Positions 7,356-14,082 of a stretch of DNA of 18,412 nt are shown here, piece by piece. Made by a program: the position numbers and the translations under genes. How positions within the stretch are numbered: position 1 is the stretch's first letter; each line of letters starts with the position of its first letter. Source of the stretch: JBDLRH01 sp039800165 (GTDB taxonomy: Bacteria; Pseudomonadota; Gammaproteobacteria; Burkholderiales; Burkholderiaceae_C); assembly GCA_039800165.1 (NCBI GenBank), contig JBDLRH010000153.1, positions 1 to 18,412 of the forward strand. The letters run 5' to 3'. The notes below the pieces were generated by a model. That model did not search any database and had not been told where the DNA came from. It saw only the letters and a program-made list of their open reading frames with translations.

Positions 7356-8626
7356 CGCTTCACCTCGATCACTGCTTCGCCCTTCACCTCGCCCTTCACG
7401 CTCTGCCCGCGGCAGCTCGGGCGGCAGTAGAAGTCGGCTTGCGACAGGTCGGCCACGGTGCCGATGTCCTTGTCGCCGCGGCCCGACAGGTTGATCAGGA
7501 TGCTCTGGTCGCTGCGCATCGTCTTGGCAAGCTTCATCGCATAGGCCACCGCATGGCTGGATTCCAGCGCAGGGATGATGCCCTCGGTGCGGCACAGGTA
7601 GTGGAAGGCGTCCAGCGCCTCGCGGTCGGTCACGCCCACGTACTCGGCACGGCCGATGTCCTTCAGCCACGCATGCTCCGGGCCCACGCCCGGGTAGTCC
7701 AGGCCGGCGCTCACGCTGTGCGTTTCGGTGATCTGGCCGTTGTCGTCTTGCAGGATGTAGGTGCGGTTGCCGTGCAGAACGCCCGGCGACCCTTTCTGCA
7801 AAGAGGCCGAGTGCTTGCCGCTGTCCAGGCCTTCGCCCGCGGCCTCCACGCCGATCAGGCGCGTGTTCTCGTGCGGGATGTAGGGGTGAAAGATGCCCAT
7901 CGCATTGCTGCCGCCGCCCACGCAGGCGATCACCGCGTCGGGCTGGCGACCAGTCATCTGCGGCATCTGCGTGAGGCATTCCTCGCCGATCACGCTTTGA
8001 AAATCGCGCACCATCATCGGGTAGGGGTGTGGGCCCGCCACCGTGCCGATGATGTAGAAGGTGTTCTCCACATTCGTGACCCAGTCGCGCATGGCCTCGT
8101 TCAGCGCGTCCTTCAGCGTCTTGCTGCCCGACTCCACCGGCACCACGGTCGCACCCAGCAGCTTCATGCGGTAGACGTTGGGGCTCTGGCGCTTGACGTC
8201 TTCGCTGCCCATGTACACCACGCACTCCAGGCCGTAGCGCGCACAGATGGTGGCCGTGGCCACGCCGTGCTGGCCGGCACCGGTCTCGGCAATCACGCGC
8301 GGCTTGCCCATGCGCTTGGCCAGCATCGCCTGGCCGATGGTGTTGTTGACCTTGTGCGCGCCGGTGTGGTTGAGGTCTTCGCGCTTCAGGTAGATCTGCG
8401 CGCCGCCCATCTCGCGGCTCATGCGCGCCGCGTGGTAGATCGGCGAGGGCCGGCCCACAAAGTGCGCCAGTTCGCTGCGGAACTCGGCCAGGAACTCGGG
8501 GTCGTGCTGGTACTTCGCGTAGGCCTCGCGCAACTCGTTGATGGCGTGGGTCAGCGTCTCGCTGACGAAGCTGCCGCCGTAGGGGCCGAAATGCCCGCGG
8601 GTGTCAGGCTGGTGGTATTCGTACAT
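7352..8626 (-). CDS. trpB: Tryptophan synthase beta subunit
   Basis: A 424-residue PLP enzyme that condenses indole with serine to give tryptophan. The cofactor lysine is K92 in LNHTGAHKVNN, the phosphate-binding loop is GGGSNAMG, and ETGAGQHGVATA is the catalytic glutamate region. The start ATG 8624-8626 is taken because MYEYHQPDTRGHFGPYGG is the normal family N-terminus; the longer frame to 8671 overlaps trpF. The start lies 23 bases inside the 3' end of trpF, indicating coupling. The C-terminus runs past the usual end (GRGDKDIGTVADL) with a tail of about 30 residues that includes CRPSCRGQ and the repeated units VKGE-VKGE and EVK. The last repeat carries the trpA ribosome binding site. Confidence 0.97.
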   Translation of the reverse strand: MYEYHQPDTRGHFGPYGGSFVSETLTHAINELREAYAKYQHDPEFLAEFRSELAHFVGRPSPIYHAARMSREMGGAQIYLKREDLNHTGAHKVNNTIGQAMLAKRMGKPRVIAETGAGQHGVATATICARYGLECVVYMGSEDVKRQSPNVYRMKLLGATVVPVESGSKTLKDALNEAMRDWVTNVENTFYIIGTVAGPHPYPMMVRDFQSVIGEECLTQMPQMTGRQPDAVIACVGGGSNAMGIFHPYIPHENTRLIGVEAAGEGLDSGKHSASLQKGSPGVLHGNRTYILQDDNGQITETHSVSAGLDYPGVGPEHAWLKDIGRAEYVGVTDREALDAFHYLCRTEGIIPALESSHAVAYAMKLAKTMRSDQSILINLSGRGDKDIGTVADLSQADFYCRPSCRGQSVKGEVKGEAVIEVKR

Positions 8627-9338
8627 CGTGCTCTGCCAATTGCTGGTCGGCCGCGCGCACGGCGGCCACAAACCGGTGGATCTTGTCGGCGTCTTTCAGG
8701 CCCTTGAGGGTGCTGCCCTCGGAGCCTGTCAGCTCGACGCCGGAACTGACGTCAACGGCCAGCGTGGTGCAACGCGGCCGCACCTGCGCAATGCCATCGG
8801 CCACGTTTGCCGACGTGAGCCCACCAGACAAGACGAGGTGAGCGTTGACGCTTGGTGGTAGCCGTGACCAATCGAATGCCTTGCCGCCGCCGCCGAATCC
8901 GTCGACCTGTGCGTCGAGCAGGATGGCCTGGGCGCCTGAAAATTGAGCCGTAAAGTGTACCAAGTCGAAGTTCTGCGCCTCCTGCAGGGGAATGCGCGCC
9001 GCGCGCAGGTAGCCCCAGCGGCCGTCGCCGGTGGACATGCGGCATTGCGCGGGCGATTCGTCGCCGTGGAACTGCGCGATGGCACCGGCAACCGACTCCA
9101 GGGCCTCCATCACCACCGGCGGGGCCTCATTGACGAACAGCAGCACCGGCGTGATGAAGGGCGGCAGGCGTCGCGCCAGTTCCGCCGCACGCGGCACGCT
9201 CACTGCGCGCGGACTCTTCTCGTAGAGCACGAAGCCGACCGCATCAACGCCGGCCGCGACGCAGGCGTCCACATCGGCCTCGCGGGTCAGGCCGCAGATC
9301 TTGATGCGGGTACGTACAGGGGTGTGGTGCGCGGTCAT
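8604..9338 (-). CDS. trpF: Phosphoribosylanthranilate isomerase
   Basis: A 244-residue TIM-barrel enzyme that performs the Amadori rearrangement of phosphoribosylanthranilate to CdRP in tryptophan synthesis. The general-base cysteine is C15 in RIKICGLT, and the presumed general acid is D142 in ILLDAQVDG, followed by the GGGGKAFDW loop. LVLSGGLTSANV and AVDVSSGVE form the phosphate site. ATG 9336-9338 is chosen: it is 19 bases after the truA stop and 12 codons before the conserved KICG. An upstream ATG at 9372-9374 would overlap truA and add a Cys-rich stretch not typical of the family. No clear Shine-Dalgarno is present for either, so reinitiation after truA is possible. The 3' end overlaps trpB by 23 bases. 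The trpEGDC genes are not in this window, as usual for split trp operons in this group. Confidence 0.95.
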   Translation of the reverse strand: MTAHHTPVRTRIKICGLTREADVDACVAAGVDAVGFVLYEKSPRAVSVPRAAELARRLPPFITPVLLFVNEAPPVVMEALESVAGAIAQFHGDESPAQCRMSTGDGRWGYLRAARIPLQEAQNFDLVHFTAQFSGAQAILLDAQVDGFGGGGKAFDWSRLPPSVNAHLVLSGGLTSANVADGIAQVRPRCTTLAVDVSSGVELTGSEGSTLKGLKDADKIHRFVAAVRAADQQLAEHDVRIPPA

Positions 9339-9357
9339 GCAGTCGGTGCAGGGCAGG

Positions 9358-10149
9358 TCAGGGCAACCAATCATAGGCAGCGGTGCGCTGCGGCAGGCCC
9401 CAGTGCGCTTCGTATACCGGGCCCAGGAAGTACAGCCCGTCGGGCGAAAACGTGGGCGCAGCCGCGTCGCGGTGCCTTGCTGCGATCACCTCGTGCATCC
9501 AGCCGGGGGGCTTCAGGCCCTGACCCACCTGCAACAGGCAGCCCATGATGTTGCGGATCATGTGGTGCAAGAAGGCATTGGCCTCGAAGTCAAACCGCCA
9601 GTAGGCGCCGCGCTGCGACAGCTCGGCGCGCGTGAGGGTCTTGATCGGGCTCTTGGCCTGGCACTCCGCTGCGCGGAAGGACGAAAAGTCGTGCTCACCC
9701 AGCAGCAACTGCGCGGCCTCACGCATCGCCGCGCCGTCGAGCGGGCGGAACACCCAGCCCACGCGCCCGGCATCGATACTTGGCCGCACCGGTGATTCGA
9801 GCAGCACGTAGGCATAGCGCCGCGCGATGGCGCTGGCCCGCGCATGAAAGGCATCGGGCACCGGCTGCGCCCACTGCACAGCGATGTCGGGCGGCAGGTA
9901 GCGGTTGGTGCCGCGCACCCACGAAAACGGCTCGCGCTCAATCGCGGTGTCCAGATGCACCACCTGCATCAGGCCGTGCACGCCGGCGTCGGTGCGGCCG
10001 GCGCACAGGGTGGACACCTGCTCGCGCGGGCAGTCCATGAACTGCGCGAGCGCGCCCTCCAGATGGTCTTGCACGGTGCGGCCCGACGGCTGGCTTTGCC
10101 AGCCGTCGTAGGCTTGTCCGAGGTAGCTGACGCCCAGTGCGATGCGCAT
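9358..10149 (-). CDS. truA: tRNA pseudouridine(38-40) synthase
   Basis: A 263-residue protein that isomerises uridines 38-40 in the anticodon arm of tRNAs. The catalytic aspartate is D54 in CAGRTDAGVHG. Other family features are the opening MRIALGVSYLGQAYDGWQ, RYAYVLLES, LGEHDFSSFRAAECQ and the C-terminal NAFLHHMIRNIMGCLLQVG. Length is normal. ATG 10147-10149 is the start although no Shine-Dalgarno is seen. It lies 126 bases after fimV in the same direction; that gap holds a hairpin and G-rich repeats. truA between fimV and trpF is a conserved arrangement in Burkholderiales and Pseudomonas-like genomes, so it may be transcribed both from its own promoter and by readthrough. Confidence 0.97.
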   Translation of the reverse strand: MRIALGVSYLGQAYDGWQSQPSGRTVQDHLEGALAQFMDCPREQVSTLCAGRTDAGVHGLMQVVHLDTAIEREPFSWVRGTNRYLPPDIAVQWAQPVPDAFHARASAIARRYAYVLLESPVRPSIDAGRVGWVFRPLDGAAMREAAQLLLGEHDFSSFRAAECQAKSPIKTLTRAELSQRGAYWRFDFEANAFLHHMIRNIMGCLLQVGQGLKPPGWMHEVIAARHRDAAAPTFSPDGLYFLGPVYEAHWGLPQRTAAYDWLP

Positions 10150-10230
10150 CGGCGCAGTATGCGCGATCGAATGTGATCAGCCCGCCCGCGGGGCCGGCAG
10201 GGCCTGCATGGTGTGGGCGGGCGGGATGTT

Positions 10231-10260
10231 CGGGTGGGCGGTCGGGTGGGCGGTCGGGTG
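10231..10260. repeat. 12-bp G-rich tandem repeat (2.5 copies)
   Basis: CGGGTGGGCGGT is present at 10231-10242 and exactly again at 10243-10254, then CGGGTG to 10260. With the bases just before it, the plus strand has eight GGG runs between 10215 and 10258, enough for a G-quadruplex. It lies between the fimV stop and the truA start and is outside both coding regions. Confidence 0.85.
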
Positions 10261-10280
10261 CTGAAGCGCGGCGCTTCAGC
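10260..10280 (-). terminator. Perfect hairpin over the fimV stop codon
   Basis: GCTGAAGC (10260-10267) and GCTTCAGC (10273-10280) form a perfect 8-bp stem around GCGGC; the complementarity in fact runs through all but the central base. The TGA stop of fimV (10276-10278) is inside the stem. On the minus strand it is followed by a C-rich stretch and no U-run, so it is not a classical intrinsic terminator; it may protect the 3' end or attenuate readthrough to truA. Confidence 0.45.
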
Positions 10281-12534
10281 CGAGCTCGTCGCGCATGCGC
10301 TGCGCGCGCGCCTGGGTGTCTGCCGCGCGCTCGCCCTCAGCCTGTGCCAGCACCTCATCGAGCAGCGTGCGTGCACCGTCGATGTTGCCAAGCTTGCGCA
10401 ACTCGTCGGCCAGTGCGAGCTTGGTCGACAGCGGGTCGGCAGCGCCCTCCTGGCCACTGCCGGATGCCTCGGGCTGCGGATCGAGGTCGAGCGACAGGCT
10501 GCCGAAGTCAAAGCCGGGCGCGCGGGTGGGGGCTGGGGCAGGGGCAGGGTCTGGCGCGGAGGTCGCTCCGGTGGTGGCGGCGGCGCCCTCGGGCACTGCG
10601 GCGCCAGCTGCGCCTTCACTGCCCGCCAGGTCCAACAGGCTCTGGCTGCGGCGCTGGCGCACCCGCATGCCGGCCAGCAGCACCAGCAGCGCCACCAGGG
10701 CGCCGCCGATCCACGGCACCGCCGACAGCGTCAGCAAGGAGTCGATCAGGCCGCCATCCGGTTTGGCTGCACTGGCCGGGGGCACAGGCATCGGTGCGGT
10801 CACGCCCGGGCCCACGCCCGCCGAAGCCGGTGCACCCGGGGCACCGCTGGAGGCGGTGGCGCTGGCCGGGGCCTGCGCCTCGGTCGCCGCCTTCAGGCGT
10901 GCGATCTCTTCGATGGTGCGGTTGAGCTCGGCCACCCGCGCGCGCTCGTCGCCGCTGGGCGCCTTGCCCGCGTCGGCCTTGGCGTTGCTGGCGTCCAGCG
11001 CGCCCTTGGAGAGCGTCAGGCGATCGGTCGGCTGCAGGGCGGCGGGCCGCTCTTCGCTGCGCGCCTCGACCTTGCCCGAGGCCTCGCGGCTGGCCTGCGG
11101 CGTGGCCGTGGCGGTGGCCATCTCGGCGAGCTTGGCGCGGTAGGCGTTGAAGTCGGTGGTGCCCGACCACAGCAGCCGGTTGGCCTCGGCCACGCTGACC
11201 CGCGTGGCCTCGTCCGCGGCGGGCAGGTTCAGGGTGGCGCCAGCGCGCAGCCGGTTGATGTTGTCTTCGATGAAGGCCGACGGATTGCCCACCAGCATGG
11301 CCAGCAGCATCTGGTCAAGCGATACGCCCGGCTCGCGGTGCTCTTGCGCGATGCCGCTGGCGGTGCTGCCCGGCTGCACCTTGACTTGCTTGGCAGGGTC
11401 GGCCGCACGCTTTGGTGCGGGAGCAGGCGCCGGTGTTGGTGCCGGGGTCGGTGCGGCTGAGGGCGCAGGTGTGGGTGCGGGTGTGGGTTGTGGCGCCGGG
11501 GCAGCGGCCTTGGCCGGCGGGCGCGCCGTAGCCTGGGCTTGGGCCGGCGCTGGCGCTGCGGTGGGCGCAGACCGGGGTGCGGGCGCGGGTGCCGGTGCCG
11601 GTGCGGGTGCGCGAGCGGGGGCCGGAGTGGGCGCAGGCGTCGGTGCCTGCGTGGGGGCAGGCCGTGGTGCCGCCGTCGGGGCCGGGGCGGGCGCTGCCGC
11701 AGGGGCAGGTGTCGGCGCCGGTGCAGCGGCAGGCGCCGGTGGCCGCGGTGCAGCGGTGGGGGCGGGCGTCGGGGCGGGTGTGGGCGCCGGGGTGGGAGCC
11801 GGCGCAGGCGCCGCAGCGCGCGCGGGGGCCGGGACAGGAGCGGCTGTCGGGGCTGGTGTGGGGGCAGGGATCGGAGCAGGCACCGGAGCCGGCACCGCCG
11901 CGGGCCGGGGCGCCGGTGCCGCCACCGGGGGCGGCGCGGGTTGCGCCACCGGCGGGGCCGCAGCCACCCGAGGCGCGGCAGGCGCGGCAGCGGGCGCAGG
12001 AACTGCAGCAGAAGGTACAGCAGGAACTGCAGCCGGAGTTGCCGGGGGTGCCACCATCGGCAACTGCGGCGTGGCCGCGCGCGCGGTGGGCGGATCGATC
12101 AGCACGGTGTAGGTGCGCACGATGCGCCCGCCCGGCCACTCGGCCACCACCAGCAGGTCGAGGAACGGGTCGTTGATCGGGCGGTCGATGCTCAGGCGCA
12201 ATGCGTCGCGGCCGTCCGGCAGGTTGACGACGGTGATGCGCGCCGTCGCGAACGCGGGGTTGTATTCCAGGCCCGCCGCGCGGAAGGCCTCGGGGCCGGC
12301 CAGGCTGACGCGCAGCCCCTGCAGTTCAGCGGGCCGCGATTCCAGCAGCGTGATCTCGGCACGCAGCGGCTCGCCCAGCGCCGACTGCACGGTGATGCGG
12401 CCCAGCGACAGCGCCCAGGCCGATGTCGGCAGCGCGCCTGCGATCAGGCAGGCGGCGGCCAGCGCCACCGCATGACGCTTCAATGCATGGGGCTGGGCAG
12501 AGCGGCGCGCTTGCGCCCGGGCGTTGGTGGTCAT
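10276..12534 (-). CDS. fimV: FimV-like type IV pilus / polar organising protein
   Basis: A 752-residue single-pass membrane protein. In order: signal peptide (about 20-41, ending TSAWA), the FimV N-terminal domain (LSLGRITVQSALGEPLRAEI at 42-61 onward to about 148), a very long Pro/Ala linker (about 150-380), a LysM-like peptidoglycan-binding region (about 384-440, VQPGSTASGIAQ...LRAGATLNLP), a probable coiled coil (526-556), a transmembrane helix (about 605-623), an acidic cytoplasmic part and the C-terminal FimV/TPR motif TKLALADELRKLGNIDGARTLLDEVL. FimV proteins tie peptidoglycan to cytoplasmic pole proteins and support type IV pilus assembly and twitching motility. ATG 12532-12534 is chosen because a good promoter lies just upstream, which excludes the longer frame to 12624. 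Its leader is structured and has no Shine-Dalgarno. The asd-fimV-truA-trpF order supports the name. Confidence 0.93.
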   Translation of the reverse strand: MTTNARAQARRSAQPHALKRHAVALAAACLIAGALPTSAWALSLGRITVQSALGEPLRAEITLLESRPAELQGLRVSLAGPEAFRAAGLEYNPAFATARITVVNLPDGRDALRLSIDRPINDPFLDLLVVAEWPGGRIVRTYTVLIDPPTARAATPQLPMVAPPATPAAVPAVPSAAVPAPAAAPAAPRVAAAPPVAQPAPPPVAAPAPRPAAVPAPVPAPIPAPTPAPTAAPVPAPARAAAPAPAPTPAPTPAPTPAPTAAPRPPAPAAAPAPTPAPAAAPAPAPTAAPRPAPTQAPTPAPTPAPARAPAPAPAPAPAPRSAPTAAPAPAQAQATARPPAKAAAPAPQPTPAPTPAPSAAPTPAPTPAPAPAPKRAADPAKQVKVQPGSTASGIAQEHREPGVSLDQMLLAMLVGNPSAFIEDNINRLRAGATLNLPAADEATRVSVAEANRLLWSGTTDFNAYRAKLAEMATATATPQASREASGKVEARSEERPAALQPTDRLTLSKGALDASNAKADAGKAPSGDERARVAELNRTIEEIARLKAATEAQAPASATASSGAPGAPASAGVGPGVTAPMPVPPASAAKPDGGLIDSLLTLSAVPWIGGALVALLVLLAGMRVRQRRSQSLLDLAGSEGAAGAAVPEGAAATTGATSAPDPAPAPAPTRAPGFDFGSLSLDLDPQPEASGSGQEGAADPLSTKLALADELRKLGNIDGARTLLDEVLAQAEGERAADTQARAQRMRDELG
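11395..12087 (-). repeat. Pro/Ala low-complexity linker of FimV
   Basis: About 230 codons are almost only Pro and Ala with scattered Thr, Val, Arg and Gln, built from imperfect units such as PTPAP and APAPA. At DNA level this gives degenerate 6- to 12-base GC-rich repeats. It separates the periplasmic N-terminal domain from the LysM-like part and is likely to vary in length between strains. Confidence 0.8.
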
Positions 12535-12542
12535 GCGAGGAG

Positions 12543-12578
12543 GTCCGTCCCTGGTGCTGCTTTGAAAAAACGACGGAC
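12543..12578 (-). promoter_or_regulatory. Hairpin in the fimV 5' leader
   Basis: In the leader RNA, GTCCGTC and GACGGAC (12578-12572 and 12549-12543) can form a 7-bp stem with a 22-base loop containing six U. The 3' arm ends 8 bases before the ATG, where a Shine-Dalgarno should be. The bases between are CTCCTCGC, part of an ACCTCCT that equals the anti-Shine-Dalgarno of 16S rRNA instead of its complement. Confidence 0.4.
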
Positions 12579-12595
12579 ACGCCATCGACTGCTGC

Positions 12596-12624
12596 ACCTT
12601 AGCAGCAGCGATTTTGCGTGGCAA
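12596..12624 (-). promoter_or_regulatory. Sigma-70-type promoter for fimV
   Basis: On the minus strand TTGCCA (12624-12619, five of six consensus bases) is separated by exactly 17 bases from TAAGGT (12601-12596), and TGC directly precedes the -10 as an extended element. Transcription would start near 12590, leaving a leader of about 56 bases before ATG 12534. Confidence 0.6.
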
Positions 12625-12691
12625 GCGAAGCCGCTTGCCGTGGCGCCGGGGCGTCGCGCGCCAGTGACGCTCAAGCGCAGGCGACCAGCGC

Positions 12692-12721
12692 CCCCGGGGC
12701 GTGCCGAAGCTCCCCCCGGGG
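12692..12721 (-). terminator. GC-only inverted repeat after asd
   Basis: CCCCGGGG occurs at 12692-12699 and again at 12714-12721, 11 bases past the asd stop, and can form an 8-bp stem with a 14-base loop. Each arm is also self-complementary. There is no U-run, so termination is uncertain; the fimV promoter follows about 70 bases further on. Confidence 0.35.
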
Positions 12722-12732
12722 TGACGCCTCGC

Positions 12733-13842
12733 TCAGGCCGCCAGCAAGATGCGCAGCATGCGGCGCAGCGGCTCGGCCGCGCCCCACAGCAGCTGGTCGC
12801 CGATGACGAAGGCCGACACGTACTGCGGGCCCATGTTCAGTTTGCGCACCCGACCCACGCCGACCTGCAGGCCGCCGGTGATGGAGGCGGGCGTGAGTTC
12901 CTTGACGGTGATCGCGCGGTCATTGGGCACCCACTTCACCCACGGGTTGCTGCCTCGGATGATCTGCTCGATCTCGGACAAAGGCAGGTCCTTGTTGAGC
13001 TTGAGGGTCAACGCCAGGCTGTGGCAACGCATCGCGCCGATGCGCACGCACAGGCCGTCTACCGGGATGATCTGCGTGTTGCCAAGGATCTTGTTGACCT
13101 CGGCCTGGCCCTTCCACTCTTCCTTGCTCTGGCCGTTGTCCAGCTGCGCGTCGATCCACGGGATCAGCCCGCCGGCCAAGGGTGCGCCGAAGAATTCGGT
13201 GGGCACGTCTTCGCGGATGGACTGCGCCACGCGGCGATCGATGTCGAGGATGGCGCTGGCCGGGTTGTTGAGGTCAGCGCCGGCTGCTGCATGCACCACG
13301 CCCATGCCCTTGAGCAGCTCGCGCATGTGGTTGGCACCACCGCCCGACGCAGCCTGGTAGGTCATCGACGACACCCACTCCACCAGGCCCGCCTTGAACA
13401 GGCCGGCCAGGCCCATCAGCAGGATGGAGTTGGTGCAGTTCCCGCCGATCCAGTTGCGCCCGCCCGCGGCCAGCGACTTGCGGATCACGTCGTCGTTGAC
13501 CGGGTCGAGGATGATGACTGCGTCCTTTTCCATGCGCAGGGCCGAGGCCGCATCGATCCAGTGGCCGCTCCAGCCGGTGGCGCGCAGCTTGGGGAAGACT
13601 TCCTTGGTGTAGTCGCCACCCTGGCAGGTGATGACGATGTCGCACTTGGCGAGTTCGGCCACGTCGTTGGCATCGCGCAGCGCGGTGTGCGTCTTGGCCA
13701 TGGCGGGCGCCTTGCCGCCGGCGGCCGAGGTGGAGAAGAAGACCGGCTCGATGGGGTCGAAGTCGCCCTCAGCGACCATGCGGTCCATGAGGACGGAGCC
13801 GACCATGCCGCGCCATCCGACGAGTCCTACCAGCTTGCTCAT
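12733..13842 (-). CDS. asd: Aspartate-semialdehyde dehydrogenase
   Basis: A 369-residue enzyme that reduces aspartyl phosphate to aspartate semialdehyde with NADPH, the branch point to lysine, diaminopimelate, methionine, threonine and isoleucine. The sequence is of the E. coli-like type: N-terminal nucleotide loop VGLVGWRGMVGSVL (5-18), FFSTSAAGG (35-43), and the catalytic cysteine C136 in GGNCTNSILL. IGAMRCHSLALTLKLNKD carries the catalytic histidine region. ATG 13840-13842 is preceded by AAGGG at good spacing; the frame extends to 13866 only through a TTG. It follows leuB by 240 bases. That gap contains a possible leader peptide ending in Ile/Lys/Thr codons, with alternative stems, suggesting feedback control by aspartate-family amino acids. 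Confidence 0.97.
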   Translation of the reverse strand: MSKLVGLVGWRGMVGSVLMDRMVAEGDFDPIEPVFFSTSAAGGKAPAMAKTHTALRDANDVAELAKCDIVITCQGGDYTKEVFPKLRATGWSGHWIDAASALRMEKDAVIILDPVNDDVIRKSLAAGGRNWIGGNCTNSILLMGLAGLFKAGLVEWVSSMTYQAASGGGANHMRELLKGMGVVHAAAGADLNNPASAILDIDRRVAQSIREDVPTEFFGAPLAGGLIPWIDAQLDNGQSKEEWKGQAEVNKILGNTQIIPVDGLCVRIGAMRCHSLALTLKLNKDLPLSEIEQIIRGSNPWVKWVPNDRAITVKELTPASITGGLQVGVGRVRKLNMGPQYVSAFVIGDQLLWGAAEPLRRMLRILLAA

Positions 13843-13889
13843 TGCTTGTGCCCTTTCCGTTTTCAAACAGTGCCTGACCGGCCTGTCCG

Positions 13890-13953
13890 CCCGGCTCGTC
13901 TGGCCGGGGAGGGCGCACGACGAACCGGGGCGGGTCAGCCCTTGGTGGTCGTG
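13890..13953 (-). promoter_or_regulatory. Candidate attenuator: three mutually exclusive stems before asd
   Basis: Reading the minus strand: segment 1 CACGAC (13953-13948, within the Thr codons) can pair with segment 2 GTCGTG (13921-13916). An overlapping form of segment 2, GGTTCGTC (13926-13919), can pair with segment 3 GACGAGCC (13900-13893; 8 bp, one G-U). Segment 3 shares bases with the 3' arm GCCGGG (13895-13890) of a hairpin whose 5' arm is CCCGGC (13908-13903). Thus 1:2 would permit the last hairpin and 2:3 would prevent it, the classical attenuator logic. No U-run follows the last hairpin, so it might work through Rho or on translation. GC-rich DNA gives chance stems, hence modest confidence. 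Confidence 0.4.
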
Positions 13954-14027
13954 GTTTTGATGATGGCGCGCACAGCCACGCCGGCCTGGGAGGCGGCGGT
14001 GTCGATCACGGGGCTGGCATCACACAT
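13935..14027 (-). CDS. Candidate leader peptide upstream of asd
   Basis: A 30-codon ORF starts at ATG 14025-14027 and ends at TGA 13935-13937, within the 240-base gap between leuB and asd. The peptide begins MCDASPVIDTAAS and ends AIIKTTTTKG. The last ten residues therefore hold two Ile, four consecutive Thr and two Lys, all products of the pathway that asd feeds. Threonine-operon leader peptides of enteric bacteria are likewise rich in Thr and Ile. The stop is 92 bases before asd, and the Thr codons lie in the first arm of a set of alternative stems. There is no Shine-Dalgarno, but a TACAAT ends 7 bases before the ATG, so the mRNA may start at or next to the A of ATG (leaderless). It is not similar to any protein I recognise. 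Translation and function are inference. Confidence 0.5.
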   Translation of the reverse strand: MCDASPVIDTAASQAGVAVRAIIKTTTTKG

Positions 14028-14034
14028 GGCCCGA

Positions 14035-14040
14035 ATTGTA
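14035..14040 (-). promoter_or_regulatory. Possible -10 element for the asd leader
   Basis: TACAAT (14040-14035 on the minus strand) matches the -10 consensus at five of six positions and is 7 bases before the leader ATG. No convincing -35 is seen at 16-18 bases upstream. It lies 43 bases after the leuB stop, so asd could have its own transcript besides readthrough from leuB. Confidence 0.35.
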
Positions 14041-14082
14041 TCCGAGCCATGCTTGTGCCTGGCTGACAGGCAGGCGGCCGGG

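Noticed and set aside
6540..8225. Long version of trpA reading 561 codons
   Set aside because: The upstream half lies within trpB in another frame and is Arg/Gly/Pro-rich; the genuine TrpA N-terminus starts at 7355 with the ATGA overlap.
7439..8707. 422-codon plus-strand frame
   Set aside because: Antisense to trpB and rich in Ala/His/Val/Arg without domain signals; a mirror of trpB codon bias.
9339..10149. Tryptophan attenuator before trpF
   Set aside because: trpF begins 19 bases after truA with no room for a leader, and no short ORF with adjacent Trp codons is visible.
11147..12112. Plus-strand frame coding a Gly/Ala/Val repeat protein resembling PE_PGRS or silk-like proteins
   Set aside because: It is the exact complement of the Pro/Ala linker of FimV; the repeat is a consequence of that linker.
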